A DNA stretch of 64,000 nucleotides from Ridgeia piscesae (lineage: Eukaryota; Annelida; Polychaeta; Sabellida; Siboglinidae). Shown in pieces: positions 39,710 to 49,959 of the stretch; position 1 is the first letter of the stretch; each line of letters opens with the position of its first letter. The stretch lies in assembly GCA_025642075.2 (NCBI GenBank), contig JAODUO010001171.1, forward strand, positions 70,001-134,000. The letters run 5' to 3'. The translations under genes and the position numbers were made by a program. The notes beneath the pieces were generated by a model. It was not told the DNA's origin. It did no database searches and saw only the letters and a list, made by a program, of their open reading frames with translations.

Positions 39710-42700
39710 CATTATATTTGTTATTAATTCAAGAAAAAAAATCAAATATCTATCAAATGAGTAGATATGTTGATTGTTTCTAAATTGTTTAATGTACTTT
39801 TTAGATTGTAGTAAATATGTAGAAGTTAACTACCAGTTGATGAGACAGAAGTAGCCAATCACAGGCTGTCAGTTGGATCATGTGACTAGGTGGCTCCAAT
39901 AAAATATGATTAAGCATGACAGCTCAGGTTGTGAATTAGTACGAAACTTGTAATTATGATACAGAAATAATTGCAGTGATCTTTTTGACAATTTGCCTCA
40001 GACTTCATAATTTAAGTAATTAAACCAAACCATTTTGAATATTTAGAATACAATTGTTGCGAGGGAGGTCTTTGAATGTACGTCAGACACGAAGACTCTC
40101 CATTTGTTTTTTCTGCGTCTGCATCATACATAAATATTCTCCTGCAAAACATTATTTCATACATTCACTGGCATAAATGGTCAATGCCATGATGTATCAA
40201 TAAAACCATGTGTCGATGATGTTATTAATGATACATCAGTATTACCGTGACCTTGTTTTCAAGTGTAGTTCTATTTGTGTGTCTATTCAATCATTCTGAC
40301 TCAATTGTAAAGTAGATTCTACAAGATCAGAGCCACGTTTGAAGTACAGTGCCCCTTACCTCAGTCCAGGCACAGTATTAGATGTGGAGCAGATATTTGC
40401 ATGTGCTTAAAAACTGTTGCCTTCTTTAGCAAATCAATTTTAGCTACAAATTCAATTTCCGTGCCGCGATGTTTTCTGAGTAGAAAAGACGATTCTTTGA
40501 GATGAGGTTTTGGATAGACCTTGGTAGGCGAACTGGTTGTTTGTCGTAATGATATTTAGAAGGCACTTTAAATGTTGTTACGTTTACACACGGCATACTA
40601 ACTGGTTTTGGTGTCATCTTTATTTTCCGCAGGGCAACTGGGTAAGAAAACTTTGTTGTAGGTTACTGTGTTCATTTTACCCTCCTTCATTGTAACATAA
40701 CAGTCCGACTTTCCCTTTGGCATGTGATTTACCCATTCTACCGTTCTACCTGATGTGTGTATATAGTTGCGTGTGTACATCTCTAGCTATTACGAATAAT
40801 AGTCGTAGACTGCAGTTTCCACCCCAAGTTTTGTGAATTATAAGCAAGAAAATCTTTAATATAGTAGAGACTATCAAATCAGCTGCATGTGCGAAAGTCT
40901 CATTTGAAAACTCTTGCAGTCTTGCCGTTACATTGTAGTCTATTATGGCGACTCATCTCTTACATTGACCACACGCCACAAACAGGTTGAGAAAGTCTTT
41001 TCACTAAATTTACTTTTGTTGCATTATAATCATAAATACTCCTTTCGCTGCAAGTTGCCTAATACTTAAATTTTGTTTTCACAATATTAATGTAATAAAC
41101 GTTAAGCGATTTGTAATTGCAAAAGAGTTTGTTCAGAATTTCTTTGAAGCATCGTTTTATAGTTAAGTAATGCAGTTTTGATTCCTGCTTATTCATCTAT
41201 GTAGCATACATGAAACTGTTATTTATATTTCGTACCCACAAGTATTTAAATTGTCCCTTCTAGACCATGTGTAGTGCCTGAGTGTAGTTTATTGTTGTTG
41301 GAGTGGTCAGTTTCTTACGACTATTAATAAGTATTGTCTGCTATCATGTTCATATTTTCTCCCATCATGCACCACTTGCTTGACCTACTTTTTCATGAAC
41401 TGCATTTAAACAATACACATTGAACTACGTTCACATTATTAACACTTCTGACATGCTTGTGTGTGATGTAACAGATTCTGGCTGGAAGCATGCCCTGTAG
41501 AACTAGTATTAGGTTTTTAGCTTAAGAAACCATGGTTTATGTGTCACCTCCCATTCTGCACTACCCTTTGCATGTTATTACAATACATTCTGGCCAGATT
41601 CATGATTGAGTGAGGCTGATATCTAAGACATATGGCAGTCTGTTAACTGCACTGGCAGGGGCCAATCTCTCCAGTCACGTGGGTCAGTGCAACAGGAGAT
41701 TTAACTGAACACTTCTAGGAACCCTTTCACACGTTCCTATGAGCTCATAAGTCTGTTTTTGCTCTTAAAAATTGATGTTGCTCCTAAACAGTGATCTATA
41801 TACTGATATCTGTCAACACCGGGATGCTCCGAGACTCTTTCGCTGGTGTGTCACGGAAATATTGTCCTTGGTGATATAGCAGCATTTTCCATTTTGAGAA
41901 CTTTCCTTCAATTTAAAAAAGATACCGTTTAATGATGGATTTTTTGAAGAGTTCATTCATTATGTTAGTGAAATAGTCTTGGTGTACGTTGCCACAAGTC
42001 GCAATTGGTTCGGCCATTTGACAGACAATCATTGTAAATACGTCGCTTTAGTTTTGGACACGCTGATTGAATGGCTAGATTTCTCAACTGGCGATGAAAG
42101 AATCCTTAATTCGATTCGACCTGCCGCTGTTTCAAAATTGCTCGTGGGCGTATTTCGGCAGAGACACATAAAGTTGAGTGTCCGTTCCACCAGGTGTCTG
42201 TGGTGTAATAAAATATGATATTTTGATCTGTTAATACAAATATATTATGCAAATGCTCAAAGTTGAATGTTCTCTGCTCTGATGTAGAGGTATGACCTGT
42301 ACTGAAAGTCAACGATTAGAATTTTTGCACATTCCAGGTATTACATTATATTCCCGAGGGAGTGTGTATTACTTAGACTACATCATCTGGCCACCGGTTT
42401 ATGGCCAACATTAGGAAAAGGCCCGTCATTCGTTCGTTTCATGGCCCTCTGCGAATCAGAGACTCCTGTTATCTTTTGATGAGATTGTCAGCAGACAACG
42501 AGAGGTCATTGATCTGACAAAACAAAGGGACTTCGAGTCCGCTGGAAACTCACTAATGCAGACATTTGACGTCACAATCGGAATTATGTAATAGCAATAA
42601 TGGTAATAGTAAACTTCTGTGGTGCTTATATCTACAGGAATCTGAGCACAGAGCCACAACATACGATAATCATTAAGTATGATCATGAATAGGGAAACAA

Positions 42701-43744
42701 ATTTCAAACAAATAAGGCAGTCTCCATCAGGCATTACTTTGCCTATAATTCTTTTAAATATGTGCATTTCATTACTCGGATGGTACAACAGCTGCATAGT
42801 TACTCGTTCCTGCATAATTCTCGGTCAACTCATTACCCTCTTTTTGTTCTGGGTCACAATTTCAGCAAAATGCACGATGGAATGTCCAACATATTCCAAT
42901 GTGTGTGTCAGCCATTTTGTAATAAACTTGATGGGCATTGTTGCTAGGCAACAGTTATGAAAATATGAATTTTTATATTTGCTGAAAAAGTGGTGTAAAT
43001 GTTGGCTGTTTTTTTACAGTTATCAGCCCATATGAAAACTTGACTATCTCAATTGTTGATAACACAACCAGTTTTACTTGATGTTGATAATGTCACCGAC
43101 GCCACCTAGTGTTAATAATGTCACTAGCGCCACCTGGTGTTAACAATGTCACCAGCACCATCTGGTGTTAATAATGTCACCAGCGCCATCTGGTGTTAAC
43201 AATGTCACCAGCACCATCTGGTGTTAATAATGTCACCAGCGCCATCTGGTGTTAATAATGTCACCAGCGCCACCTGGTGTTGGTGTTTTGTTCTGTTGTT
43301 GCTGATGTGGCAGCCTCGATGTGGTGTTTCAGCTCAACAAGGCCAAGGATAAGGATCAGGTGAAGGCAGCCATTGAGAACTACCAGTCGGTGCTGCGAAC
43401 CAGCACCAATACCAAGAACCTCAAGAAGTTTGTCGAGTCATTCCTCAAGTAAGAGTCGATGTGTTCGCATCCTTGCTAGTTTCTGAGCAAAATTCATAGA
43501 GTAAAGCCTATTCAGAGCGGATGCCATTGGGACTGTGTTGTATGCTGGTTATTGTCATGTTATAGACAGTGGACACTGTGAACCAGTCATTTACTGCTTT
43601 CATAGATATTCATGATAGACTGGGTTTCATTACAGGTGATGTTCTACTAAGGTAGTTTTAACTGTAAACAAAATTGTAACATTTGAACATTTATTTACTA
43701 TGTTATTTTGTTGTTTGCATCATATCAACAGTTTGACAAATTGA

Positions 43745-43810
<66 letters not shown>

Positions 43811-43813
43811 TAC

Positions 43814-43868
<55 letters not shown>

Positions 43869-44668
43869 GTATATGTATATGTACTATATGAACTATGTAT
43901 AGCAGATAAGACAGATCATCTCGATCTTTGGTCTGCTTAAAAATAGATTAAGTTTGCATAAAGTGTTGACTCCTGATTGTGTGGATAATCTATTTTATTT
44001 AAAAATGTGAACTGTCTGAATACTCAGACATGTAATGATACCAATAATGATTTGCACCCAAAAATATTTTGATGATTCTAAGTTTTCTCTGAGGTTGTTT
44101 ATCCTGGAATATCTCTCGTGATGGTTTTGAACCAATGCTAAAAAGTAAATGTTTCTAACATTTTGCAGTGACACTCTCCTTAAATGATTCTGCAGGCGTG
44201 TAATTGCCAGTTCGGAAGCATTTCTCTGTCTGTGGGCATATCCATGATGTATTGAATACAAACATCTGCTGCAGATGGTATTTTTTTGCAGATTTGATAT
44301 TAACCACGAGCTAATGGCAATACATGATAAATAACAGATGAGCTAATCAGAAAGTGCATGCATGTGTGCGTGCGTTCGTGAATGCACTGGTGTGTATCTT
44401 AGTTGATTGGTTAGTTTTTTGCCAGGACTATTAAGGTCCTGATGGTGTGATTACGTTTTCAGACGTTCCAATCTCTCCGACCGAGTCAAGAAGTTAACGT
44501 AAGTCCTAGTTGTTGTACGTATAGTCAGATACACCCACCGCACACTACACACACCACACACCACACACTATACCACACACTGCACACCACACACTACATT
44601 CACACCACACACCCACACCGCACAAACCACACGCACGCACGCACGCATGCACGCACGCACACACACGC

Positions 44669-44716
<48 letters not shown>

Positions 44717-46873
44717 CTTGTTATTGAATTAAGTTTGACTCCTGCCAGATGCCTTATGCTGTAATGTCACCACGTTGTTTGCCTTCATGCCAGATACTTC
44801 ACATTTTAATTTCACCAAAATATTTGCCTCACTACCAGATGTTGTATATGTCAGAGTTGCTTGCCTCCTGCCAGATGCCTTGTGCTGTATGCCACCAAGT
44901 TGTTTGCCTCTTGCCAGATACACAACGTTCTAATTTAACCGAGTCATTCACTTTGCCATCAGATGTTGTCTATCGCAATGTGACAACGTTGTTTGTCTCA
45001 TGCCAGATGCCCTGTGCTGCTGGTGGCGGGTCAGAAGTCTGTGTTCAACCAGACAACCAAGTCTTTCCATCAGTCGCTCGTGAAGCAGTGTGCAGACAAA
45101 GGTCGCGTTGAGTTCATCAGCATTGACGGTGTCGCTAACATCCTGGAAGAGGCGGTATGTGCAGGGAGCATTCATTGTTGTCATTAAACCGATTGATCCT
45201 CTGCAGACCTGATAAATTGATTTGCAAATAGTAATTGGGTCCCAAAAGTGCATAGTTATCGTATTAGATATACTCTCATCTTCTGAATTTCAGTGTTGTG
45301 TTAAATTGTGAATGTTTACCACACAAGTTTCTTTTTGTGAACCAATAAGTGTTTTATTGTGTTATTTTTTGTATATTAGGGAACAGTCAATTAACCCTTT
45401 CCCGTGTGTTTAACCATAATATAGTACTTTGAATAAACTGGTGATATTTGAAATTAATTTAAAACACATTTCTTTGTGTGGGAACCAATAAAAGTGTTTT
45501 ATTGTGTTATTTTTTGTATATTAGGGAACAGTCAATTAACCTTCCTGTGTGTTTAACCATAATATAGTACTTTGAATAAACTGGTGATATTTGAAATTTA
45601 AATTAAAATACACTTTTGTGACAAGTGTAACAGAGATTTGGGGAGTTTGCCACCTATTGGCAGTGATATGATGCATATTTGAAAGCTCATTTGGCAAGTG
45701 ATTCCTTGCCATTTTTTTGCACAGCACATGTGGGTTTAAGAAAACCTGACTGTTTTGATCAAATACAAAGTGCATTTTCAAAGAACTCAAGATTTGTGGC
45801 AAATTTTTGGTCGATGTGGCGCTGTGGGGCTTTGTCCTTGTGGCCTTGTGTCCTGCTTGTGTCCTGTGGCCTTGTGTCCTGTGGCCTTGTGTCCTGTGGC
45901 CTTGTGTCCTGTGGCCTTGTGTCCTGTGGCCTTGTGTCCTGTGGCCTTGTGTCCTGTGGCCTTGTGTCCTGTGGACTTGTGTCCTGTGGCCTTGTGTCCT
46001 GTGGCCTTGTGGCCTTGTGTCCTGTGGCCTTGTATCCAGCTCTCATCCCTCTTCGTTTTCCTTGCAGCCCGACAAACTGGCCGAGAGCTTCCAGTATTTC
46101 CTTCAGGGACTCGGAGTGGGTAAGTTCTGTCATCCCAAGCAGGGAAGCAGTTTTTTGGATTTATGGGAGCCATTATCTGAAACGAAAATTGTCACAAACA
46201 AAAGGCTATATCAGTTATTATTGAACGTAAATTACTCAAACTTAGAATATGTTTTAATAGTTAAACAAATTGTACATGGTGTGTGAAATAGGAGCCCATT
46301 TGCATCTGTAGTGAGATGGATTTTTCTCATTATAGATGGATTTTTACATGTCTCGTGCGAGATTGTCGTACTCCAATTACTGTAGCTTAGATTTGAGAAA
46401 GGTGTTGCCTCTAAAAATGCTCAAACCTAAAAAGCTCCCATCTCACAGACGTCATTGAACTCGGATATTATTGTACAGCGCCCCCTATTAACTGGCAGAG
46501 AACTATTCTAACTAATGATTCTTGACACATACAGCTATTACTTGATAACTCAAAATAAATGTCACATACATGTTGTGTATCTATATTGCTAGGATATGTA
46601 AAGGATTGTTCTGCAAGATGTAATTATTTAATATTTTACAATACATATATGTTACAAGCATGAATATTTTTATGTATTTCTCATGTCGCCATGGGATCAT
46701 CATCTCATTGCTATAACAAATTGTGAACCTATGATTCTATGTTTAGATTTAGAGTGTATTATTATTGATTATTGATTGATCAAGTTTTGTAATTACAATT
46801 ATATACATGCATATAAATGTATTAAGAAGCAAAGTATCTAAGCAAATATATATATATATATATTATTTATAGG

Positions 46874-46969
<96 letters not shown>

Positions 46970-47718
46970 CAGGAAAGCACACAAAAGGACATAATGTGGT
47001 CCTGAAAAAATAATAATGACCAAAAAAGAAATAAAACCGGTAATAGAATACAGGTACAGGTGTACTGTCACTAGGTACAAGACATGTAAATTTGATTGAC
47101 ACATTTGTAAGGCTCGTAGGGCCTAAAAATGGTACGTTTTAAGTTTTCCTAGCTTATTCAAACATCTTTCGGGAGTTTCTCCTCTTATTGTACATAGATG
47201 TATCTGAGGGTATCTTCATTGTACACAAGACATGTGTAGTTCACCAGTCTTTGGTAAGGGCCTCCCAAAAAGCAGAATGTTAAAATGTTGCCTGTTTCTG
47301 CCTGGCTTTCAGACCTCGAGTCACCAACAGTCATGGTGATCTGTTTATTCTGTAGACTATAATTAGCACACCCCACAGTCAATTCGGTGATTACAGGTGA
47401 AGACACTAGGCAGTGACTACGATTCACCAAAACACATTTCATTCACAATTACCAACTCACTATATAGTCCAAAGGATTTCAGGGCCACTTGGCCGATTTT
47501 TGTACATACAGTGTCTATAAATAGTGATTCTACTTGCAGTGTCCGCAGTTCCGATGCAGCATGTCACGAGGATCCCCCGTCGCATGCGCTCGCTCTCGAT
47601 GGAGGAATACGACAAGCCGAAACTGCGATCCCGCTCCATGTCAGGGGGCTCCGACACCATCAGCCCCCTCTCCTCCAGCCCCCCTGCTGTTCCCATGCTC
47701 GACGCCCCCGCTGAATAA
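15989..47718 (+). CDS. NDRG: NDRG family protein (N-myc downstream-regulated gene)
   Basis: Thirteen exons join in consistent phase to 1110 bases (369 aa, typical for the family): 15989-16012, 22093-22182, 31751-31808, 32692-32809, 34995-35057, 35512-35572, 36129-36215, 36868-36945, 43333-43448, 44463-44498, 45007-45154, 46068-46119, 47540-47718. Diagnostic parts: VVILTVHDLGCD (family VILTYHDIG), WVHVQIPGQ-EAP, YTFPSMNQ (family YPSMDQL), CFGEGAGAHILGWFA (family GVGAGAYIL), CPVLLVAGQKS, and FQYFLQGLG followed by a Ser/Arg-rich tail. NDRG proteins have an alpha/beta-hydrolase fold without catalytic residues; the nucleophile elbow here is GEGAGA, with no Ser. They are cytoplasmic proteins in stress, differentiation and trafficking. 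The tail (RRMRSLSMEEY, LRSRSMS) offers likely phosphorylation sites. Paralogue number cannot be assigned. Confidence 0.93.
16013..19278. other. NDRG first intron, part 1
   Basis: AT-rich after 16620. Contains the alternative minimal exon ATGAAG/GTGAGT at 17230-17235; nothing else recognised. Confidence 0.4.
19279..19560 (+). pseudogene. LINE remnant (C-terminal reverse-transcriptase region)
   Basis: An open frame of 78 codons ends EKRRGRLRMRWEDY--GEWRTTAKDRS. The RGR-R-RWED ... EWR--A-DR pattern is typical of the extreme C-terminus of RTE/Jockey-type non-LTR retrotransposon proteins. No RT core is visible upstream, so this is a 5'-truncated fossil in the NDRG intron. Confidence 0.55.
19560..22092. 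other. NDRG first intron, part 2
   Basis: No gene recognised. Open frames such as 21453-21782 have no recognisable content. Confidence 0.4.
22093..22182 (+). CDS. NDRG: NDRG exon 2
   Basis: DMVDENSFARKITRQEIDCG to IQVAIQ, phase 0 at both ends, acceptor TGTTTCAG, donor GTATGA. RQEIDCGSIGKIQVAI aligns with the family's first strand region. The internal ATG at 22096 could also serve as the start. Confidence 0.88.
22853..23106. mobile_element. MITE-like element with terminal inverted repeats
   Basis: TCAGGAGTAGAAATA at the left end is matched by the reverse complement of TATTTCTATCCCTGA at the right end, about 250 bp apart. The interior carries several copies of CTGGTAGTCC and inverted GGACTACC, including GGTAGTCCTCGGACTACC. 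No coding capacity. Confidence 0.6.
23110..24770. other. NDRG second intron, no gene seen
   Basis: AT-rich, no domain-bearing frame. A G run occurs near 23522. Confidence 0.4.
24773..24898 (+). repeat. Dispersed repeat family B, copy 2
   Basis: Near-identical to 14277-14406 in the same orientation; sequence after GGTTGCCCGGCTGCA differs between the copies, placing one boundary. Confidence 0.85.
25421..25608. repeat. Minisatellite, 35-bp unit, 5-6 copies
   Basis: CAGTTCAGCCAAACCATACA followed by TAATCAATCATCAAA, nearly identical copies. Confidence 0.95.
26209..27150. repeat. Compound (CA)n microsatellite with TATACATGCATGC inserts
   Basis: About 940 bp of CA/CACG runs punctuated by ACATATATACATGCATGCA blocks. 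Long stretches are strictly alternating purine-pyrimidine. The long open frames here (His/Thr or Cys/Val repeats) are an effect of the repeat. Confidence 0.97.
27155..28170. other. NDRG second intron, unique segment
   Basis: No gene recognised. Flanking the CA array, short repeats of GTGACATCATCACATCACA type occur at about 26160-26210 and 27160-27205. Confidence 0.4.
28174..28592. repeat. Minisatellite, 23-bp unit, about 18 copies
   Basis: GGTTGTCCAGGTGGGTGTGG plus AGG repeated, G-rich on the plus strand. Because 23 is not a multiple of three, the open frames over it cycle through all three translations of the unit. Confidence 0.95.
28600..31338. other. NDRG second intron, duplicated segments
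   Basis: Contains two diverged local duplications: one around TTGACCTTGATCTTTAAATC (about 30580 and 30706), and one of about 130-140 bp around CCTAGTGACCA (about 30895-31025 and 31065-31205). The 101-codon frame at 29473-29778 has no recognisable content and is probably chance. Confidence 0.55.
31339..31403. repeat. Perfect 31-bp inverted repeat with 3-base loop
   Basis: Left arm 31339-31369 (TATGGTATGATTTGACTTAC...), loop ATG 31370-31372, right arm 31373-31403 is its exact reverse complement. Intronic in NDRG. It could form a cruciform or an RNA hairpin; a recent local inverted duplication or a sequencing foldback are alternatives. Confidence 0.95.
31751..31808 (+). CDS. NDRG: NDRG exon 3 (HDLG motif)
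   Basis: GNPTNYQVVILTVHDLGCD plus one base, acceptor TTGTTGCAG, donor GTATGT. Carries the family's VILT-HD-G motif. The preceding intron is 9.6 kb and holds many repeats. Confidence 0.93.
32692..32809 (+). CDS. NDRG: NDRG exon 4
   Basis: Two bases complete Glu, then TMYDDFVNYPQMMQIRDR, LWVHVQIPGQ and APDLPS plus two bases. Spacing from HDLG to HV matches other NDRGs to within one residue, which supports direct splicing from exon 3. Confidence 0.92.
33490..34340. repeat. Repeat-derived region in NDRG intron
   Basis: Includes dispersed family C (33690-33945) and, at about 34070-34330, a block with GTAGTGGAAGTCAGTGCCAAA and GTTGGCCGAAACGTTCC resembling 3' parts of invertebrate LINE-like repeats I have seen described. 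No intact frame. Confidence 0.4.
33690..33945 (+). repeat. Dispersed repeat family C, copy 1
   Basis: Shares with 63480-63705, in order, GATGGGT / GGGTGGTGGAC / CAAAA-CATAGATATT / TTATGC-CCTTGAAA-TG / CATGTGACTGGCAA-ATTTTATCCTGC. Same orientation; both near retroelement-like sequence. Confidence 0.75.
34995..35057 (+). CDS. NDRG: NDRG exon 5
   Basis: One base completes Glu, then YTFPSMNQVGEDLIHVLDEL plus two bases, donor GTAAGT. Corresponds to the YPSMDQLA--LP-VL region. Confidence 0.92.
35512..35572 (+). CDS. NDRG: NDRG exon 6 (nucleophile-elbow region)
   Basis: (K)IKQVVCFGEGAGAHILGWFA between a TGCAG acceptor and a GTGAGT donor. GEGAGA replaces the GxSxG of active hydrolases, as in other NDRGs. 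Confidence 0.93.
36129..36215 (+). CDS. NDRG: NDRG exon 7
   Basis: IAHVDRVMGVCLIHCIGTTT to VKDK, 29 codons, phase 0 at both ends. Matches the family's 'V-GLVLIN' strand region. A 22-bp duplication (AGCAGGTCCGCAGAGAAT twice) lies just upstream near the branch-point area. Confidence 0.92.
36450..36790 (+). mobile_element. SINE with two tandem tRNA-like heads
   Basis: First head: box A-like GTGGTCTAGTGGTTAGAAC, anticodon-arm-like TTTGACTCCCAGTCAAG, box B-like GGGTTCAGATT (about 36461-36523). Second head: AGTGGTCACATGGTAG, CAGACTGTCGATC, GGTTTGATTCTACC (about 36603-36670). Body continues to about 36790. Lies in the NDRG intron between exons 7 and 8; neither head has the full pairing of a functional tRNA. 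Confidence 0.65.
36868..36945 (+). CDS. NDRG: NDRG exon 8
   Basis: MISWKFNTIGMNPSAEAYLV to RFGS, 26 codons, phase 0, acceptor CCTTCAG, donor GTGAGA. Corresponds to the cap region ending HHFG in vertebrate members. Confidence 0.92.
37699..37710 (+). CDS. NDRG: Possible 12-base NDRG micro-exon (SSAE)
   Basis: AGCTCAGCAGAG is flanked by a CATAG acceptor with a T-rich tract upstream and a strong GTAAGA donor. Being 12 bases and phase 0, it could be included between exons 8 and 9 without changing frame, adding Ser-Ser-Ala-Glu. No independent support; not counted in the 369 aa. Confidence 0.25.
37756..38250. repeat. (CT)n / (CTCACT)n microsatellite
   Basis: About 500 bp of CT with CACT interruptions and a short TA block at 37988-38000. 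A polypyrimidine-rich tract on the sense strand of the NDRG intron. Confidence 0.97.
38800..39290. repeat. Minisatellite, 42-bp unit of two related halves, about 10-11 copies
   Basis: Each unit is TTGAAACTCTTCCAGTGG... followed by TTGAAACTTCCACTGGATTG. The unit length is a multiple of three and has no stop in several frames, so open frames of up to 130 codons appear on both strands. Degenerate copies extend to about 39370. Confidence 0.95.
39635..39704. repeat. (TA)n microsatellite
   Basis: About 70 bp of pure TA. Confidence 0.98.
39705..43080. other. NDRG intron 8, unique segment
   Basis: No exon or gene recognised in 3.4 kb. Frames such as 41979-42218 and 42456-42815 lack recognisable domains. 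Confidence 0.4.
43083..43280. repeat. Minisatellite, 28-bp unit, about 7 copies
   Basis: AATGTCACCAGCGCCATCTG plus GTGTTAAT, ending about 50 bp before NDRG exon 9. Confidence 0.93.
43333..43448 (+). CDS. NDRG: NDRG exon 9
   Basis: LNKAKDKDQVKAAIENYQSV to KKFVESFL plus two bases, acceptor GTTTCAG, donor GTAAGA. Follows a 6.4 kb repeat-filled intron; a 28-bp array ends about 50 bp upstream. Confidence 0.9.
43749..43869. repeat. (AT)n microsatellite
   Basis: Two AT runs separated by GTACTACATTA. Confidence 0.97.
44463..44498 (+). CDS. NDRG: NDRG exon 10
   Basis: A 36-base exon: one base completes Lys, then RSNLSDRVKKL plus two bases, acceptor TTTTCAG, donor GTAAGT. Phase links exons 9 and 11. 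Too short to be seen as an ORF. Confidence 0.85.
44530..44713. repeat. (CACAC)n / (CA)n microsatellite
   Basis: CACACCACACACTA-type sequence passing through GCACGCACGCA into pure CA, between NDRG exons 10 and 11. Confidence 0.93.
44743..45016. repeat. NDRG: Degenerate minisatellite, about 44-bp unit, 7 copies, spans a splice acceptor
   Basis: TGCCAGATGCC.TGTGCTG recurs at about 44745, 44790, 44835, 44871, 44914, 44958 and 45003, with GTCACCACGTTGTTTGCCTC between. The last copy is the true acceptor and start of NDRG exon 11. Confidence 0.85.
45007..45154 (+). CDS. NDRG: NDRG exon 11
   Basis: (T)CPVLLVAGQKSVFNQTTK to GVANILEEA, phase 0 before GTATGT. CPVLLVAG corresponds to the CPVLLVVGD region of the family. 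The acceptor GCCAG plus the first exon bases are the last unit of a degenerate 44-bp array. Confidence 0.93.
45325..45610. repeat. 145-bp tandem duplication
   Basis: Two near-identical copies offset by 145 bp: GTGTTATTTTTTGTATATTA and TTTGAATAAACTGGTGATAT occur in both. Intron between NDRG exons 11 and 12. Confidence 0.93.
45838..46035. repeat. Minisatellite, 15-bp unit, about 13 copies
   Basis: CCTTGTGTCCTGTGG repeated; ends about 30 bp before the acceptor of NDRG exon 12. A 15-bp unit keeps frames open on both strands, so the long frames at 45679-46286 are spurious. Confidence 0.96.
46068..46119 (+). CDS. NDRG: NDRG exon 12
   Basis: PDKLAESFQYFLQGLGV plus one base, acceptor CTTGCAG, donor GTAAGT. 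FQYFLQGLG is the family's F-YFLQGMG motif. Confidence 0.93.
46120..47539. other. NDRG intron 12
   Basis: Unique AT-rich sequence with an (AT)n microsatellite at about 46847-46967. No other exon seen. Confidence 0.5.
47540..47718 (+). CDS. NDRG: NDRG exon 13 (C-terminal tail and stop)
   Basis: Two bases complete Val, then SAVPMQHVTRIPRRMRSLSM to MLDAPAE and TAA at 47716-47718. GC-rich. Rich in Ser, Arg and Pro, as expected of the phosphorylated NDRG tail; lacks the tandem TRSRSHTSEG repeats of vertebrate NDRG1. Confidence 0.92.
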
Positions 47719-49206
47719 ACACGCTACAGGGGGACAGGCGACGTTTCACCCCCGAACCTTGTATCAATGCCGAGTCACGGACAGTTTGCGTGTGACGCGG
47801 GGCTCTCCAGTAGGGAGATAGAAATGTGTACCGTAGCGATTGAACTGCTGTGCTTACTCCACGGCGTGAACTCTCGGCCAGGCCGACGAATCATGCAGGG
47901 GAATACAAATGTTTATTTTTGCGACTACGCAGACAGGAAACAAACGTTACGGTCGAGTTGTGTAGTATTTTTTTAGTTTCTGTACTGCTAGAGATGTCTG
48001 TCGACCAAGCTATGACATCGCGTGTGTCTTTGAAGCACGGTTCTGCTCTGAATGCACAAAACCTAATTTTATGGGAACTTTTAAGGGCACTGTTACTGAT
48101 ATGCTATTTAACTGTCGCTTTCACTCCAAAAATTCATGATGGTTGGAAAATGGTTCAGATTGCTCAGAAATGGACATAACTAAATGACAGCATAGAAGAA
48201 ATAGCTGGCGATTTTCACGAACAGGCCAAAGTTAAATAATCATTCAGTGTTTCATTTCAGAAACAAATATCTGGGAAAATATGACACCAAGAGGGCAGTT
48301 AAACTAAATAATTTCCCCATAAATTTGGAAAGTAAAACCGTTGAGGGAACATGATATATTTTAGATCAAAAAATCGTCTGTATATTTTACATAACAGTTT
48401 ACATATATTTCAATACACACAATCATATCCAGTCCATGGGTATTTTGCATTGGGACAATCAGGTACAAGGAATGTAGGTTGATCTTTGTAATATTTTACT
48501 TAGATACTGATCAAATGTTTAAATTTACGGATTTGAAAGATACTTTGTACAAGTTTCTGAAGTATTTGGAGAGATTACAGTAAATCTATGAAGATATTAC
48601 TCTCAAACCTGACCAGATATTACTGTAAAAGGTCGAATTTACATCTCACTCCAAGCTTCTTGTAGATCGTTTTAAATTAGTGCGTATCTAAATAGTAAAC
48701 AAAATAAAATACTCTGACCAGTTCAGTGATTTTAACATGTCCACTTAATTAAATAATGATTGCTGCACTGAACAACATAATTGACATTTTATTGACCGAG
48801 TTAAAAAATTGTGGCTGAGTGAAATAATCTTGTCATGTTGTTTAGAAATCTTGTTTCTGATAACAATGTCTGAAATCAGGCAACTAACTACACCTGGTGA
48901 TCAAGATCTGAACCAGGCACCTGGTGACCAAAACAATAACTAGTCTTGTTGTTGATAATAGGACTGGTAGTGTCCTAATTATCTTCAAATATGCTGGAAG
49001 TAATCAAGGTCTGAGATCTTGAGTCGGTTTTTATATTTGTTGACAGTGTTGTGTGTATGCGTGCGTTTGATTAATTTGAGTGGTTGTTGATTATTTAACA
49101 CGATATTGTAGTGTATAGTTTGCTAGAATAGTGTAAATTTTGAAGGAATTGTACTACGTTGATTGGAATACATTACTACTGGGTAATAAAGAGATTTATC
49201 CAGAAA
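47719..49206 (+). other. NDRG: NDRG 3' untranslated region (inferred)
   Basis: Non-repetitive sequence after the stop. AATAAA signals occur at about 48703 and 49185, so polyadenylation near 48725 or 49205 is plausible. A 34-bp minisatellite begins right after the second. Confidence 0.5.
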
Positions 49207-49229
49207 TTACTTTTGTTTGTTTTTACTCA

Positions 49230-49955
49230 TTTCTTTTGTGTTTGACACTGGTTGATATTTGGTGTCAAGTCACTATTGATAGTGGTTGATATTTGGTGTC
49301 AAGTCACTATTGATAGTGGTTGATATTTGGTGACAAGTCACTATTAATAATGGTTGGTATTTGGTGACAAGTCACTATTGATAATGGTTGGTATTTGGTG
49401 ACAAGTCACTATTGATAGTGGTTGGTATTTGTAACAAGTCACTATTGATAATGGTTGGTATTTGGTGACAAGTCACTATTGATAGTGGTTGGTATTTGGT
49501 GACAAGTCACTATTGATAGTGGTTGGTATTTGTAGACAAGTCACTATTGATAACGGTTGGTATTTGGTGACAAGTCACTATTGATAATGGTTGGTATTTG
49601 GTGACAAGTCACTTGATAATGGTTGGTATTTGGTGACAAGTCACTATTGATAATGGTTGATATTTGGTGACAAGTCACTATTGATAATGGTTGATATTTG
49701 GTGACAAGTCAATATTGATAATGGTTGGTATTAGTGACAAGTCACTATTGATAGTGGTTGGTATTTGGTGACATGTCACTATTGATAGTGGTTGGTATTT
49801 GGTGACAAGTCACTATTGATAAAGGTTGGTATTTGGTGACAAGTCACTATTGATAGTGGTTGGTATTTGGTGGCAAGTCACTATTGATAAAGGTTGGTAT
49901 TTGGTGACAAGTCACTACTGATAGTGATTGGTATTTGGTGACAAATCACTGTTAA
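49230..49955. repeat. Minisatellite, 34-bp unit, about 21 copies
   Basis: GGTATTTGGTGACAAGTCAC followed by TATTGATAGTGGTT (or TATTGATAATGGTT). Starts right after the second NDRG polyadenylation signal. Confidence 0.95.
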
Positions 49956-49959
49956 ATCA

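Noticed and set aside
45679..46286. Frames with SCGLV, CPVAL or TRPQD repeats
   Set aside because: The 15-bp minisatellite is a multiple of three and open on both strands; it is followed by NDRG exon 12 in its own frame.
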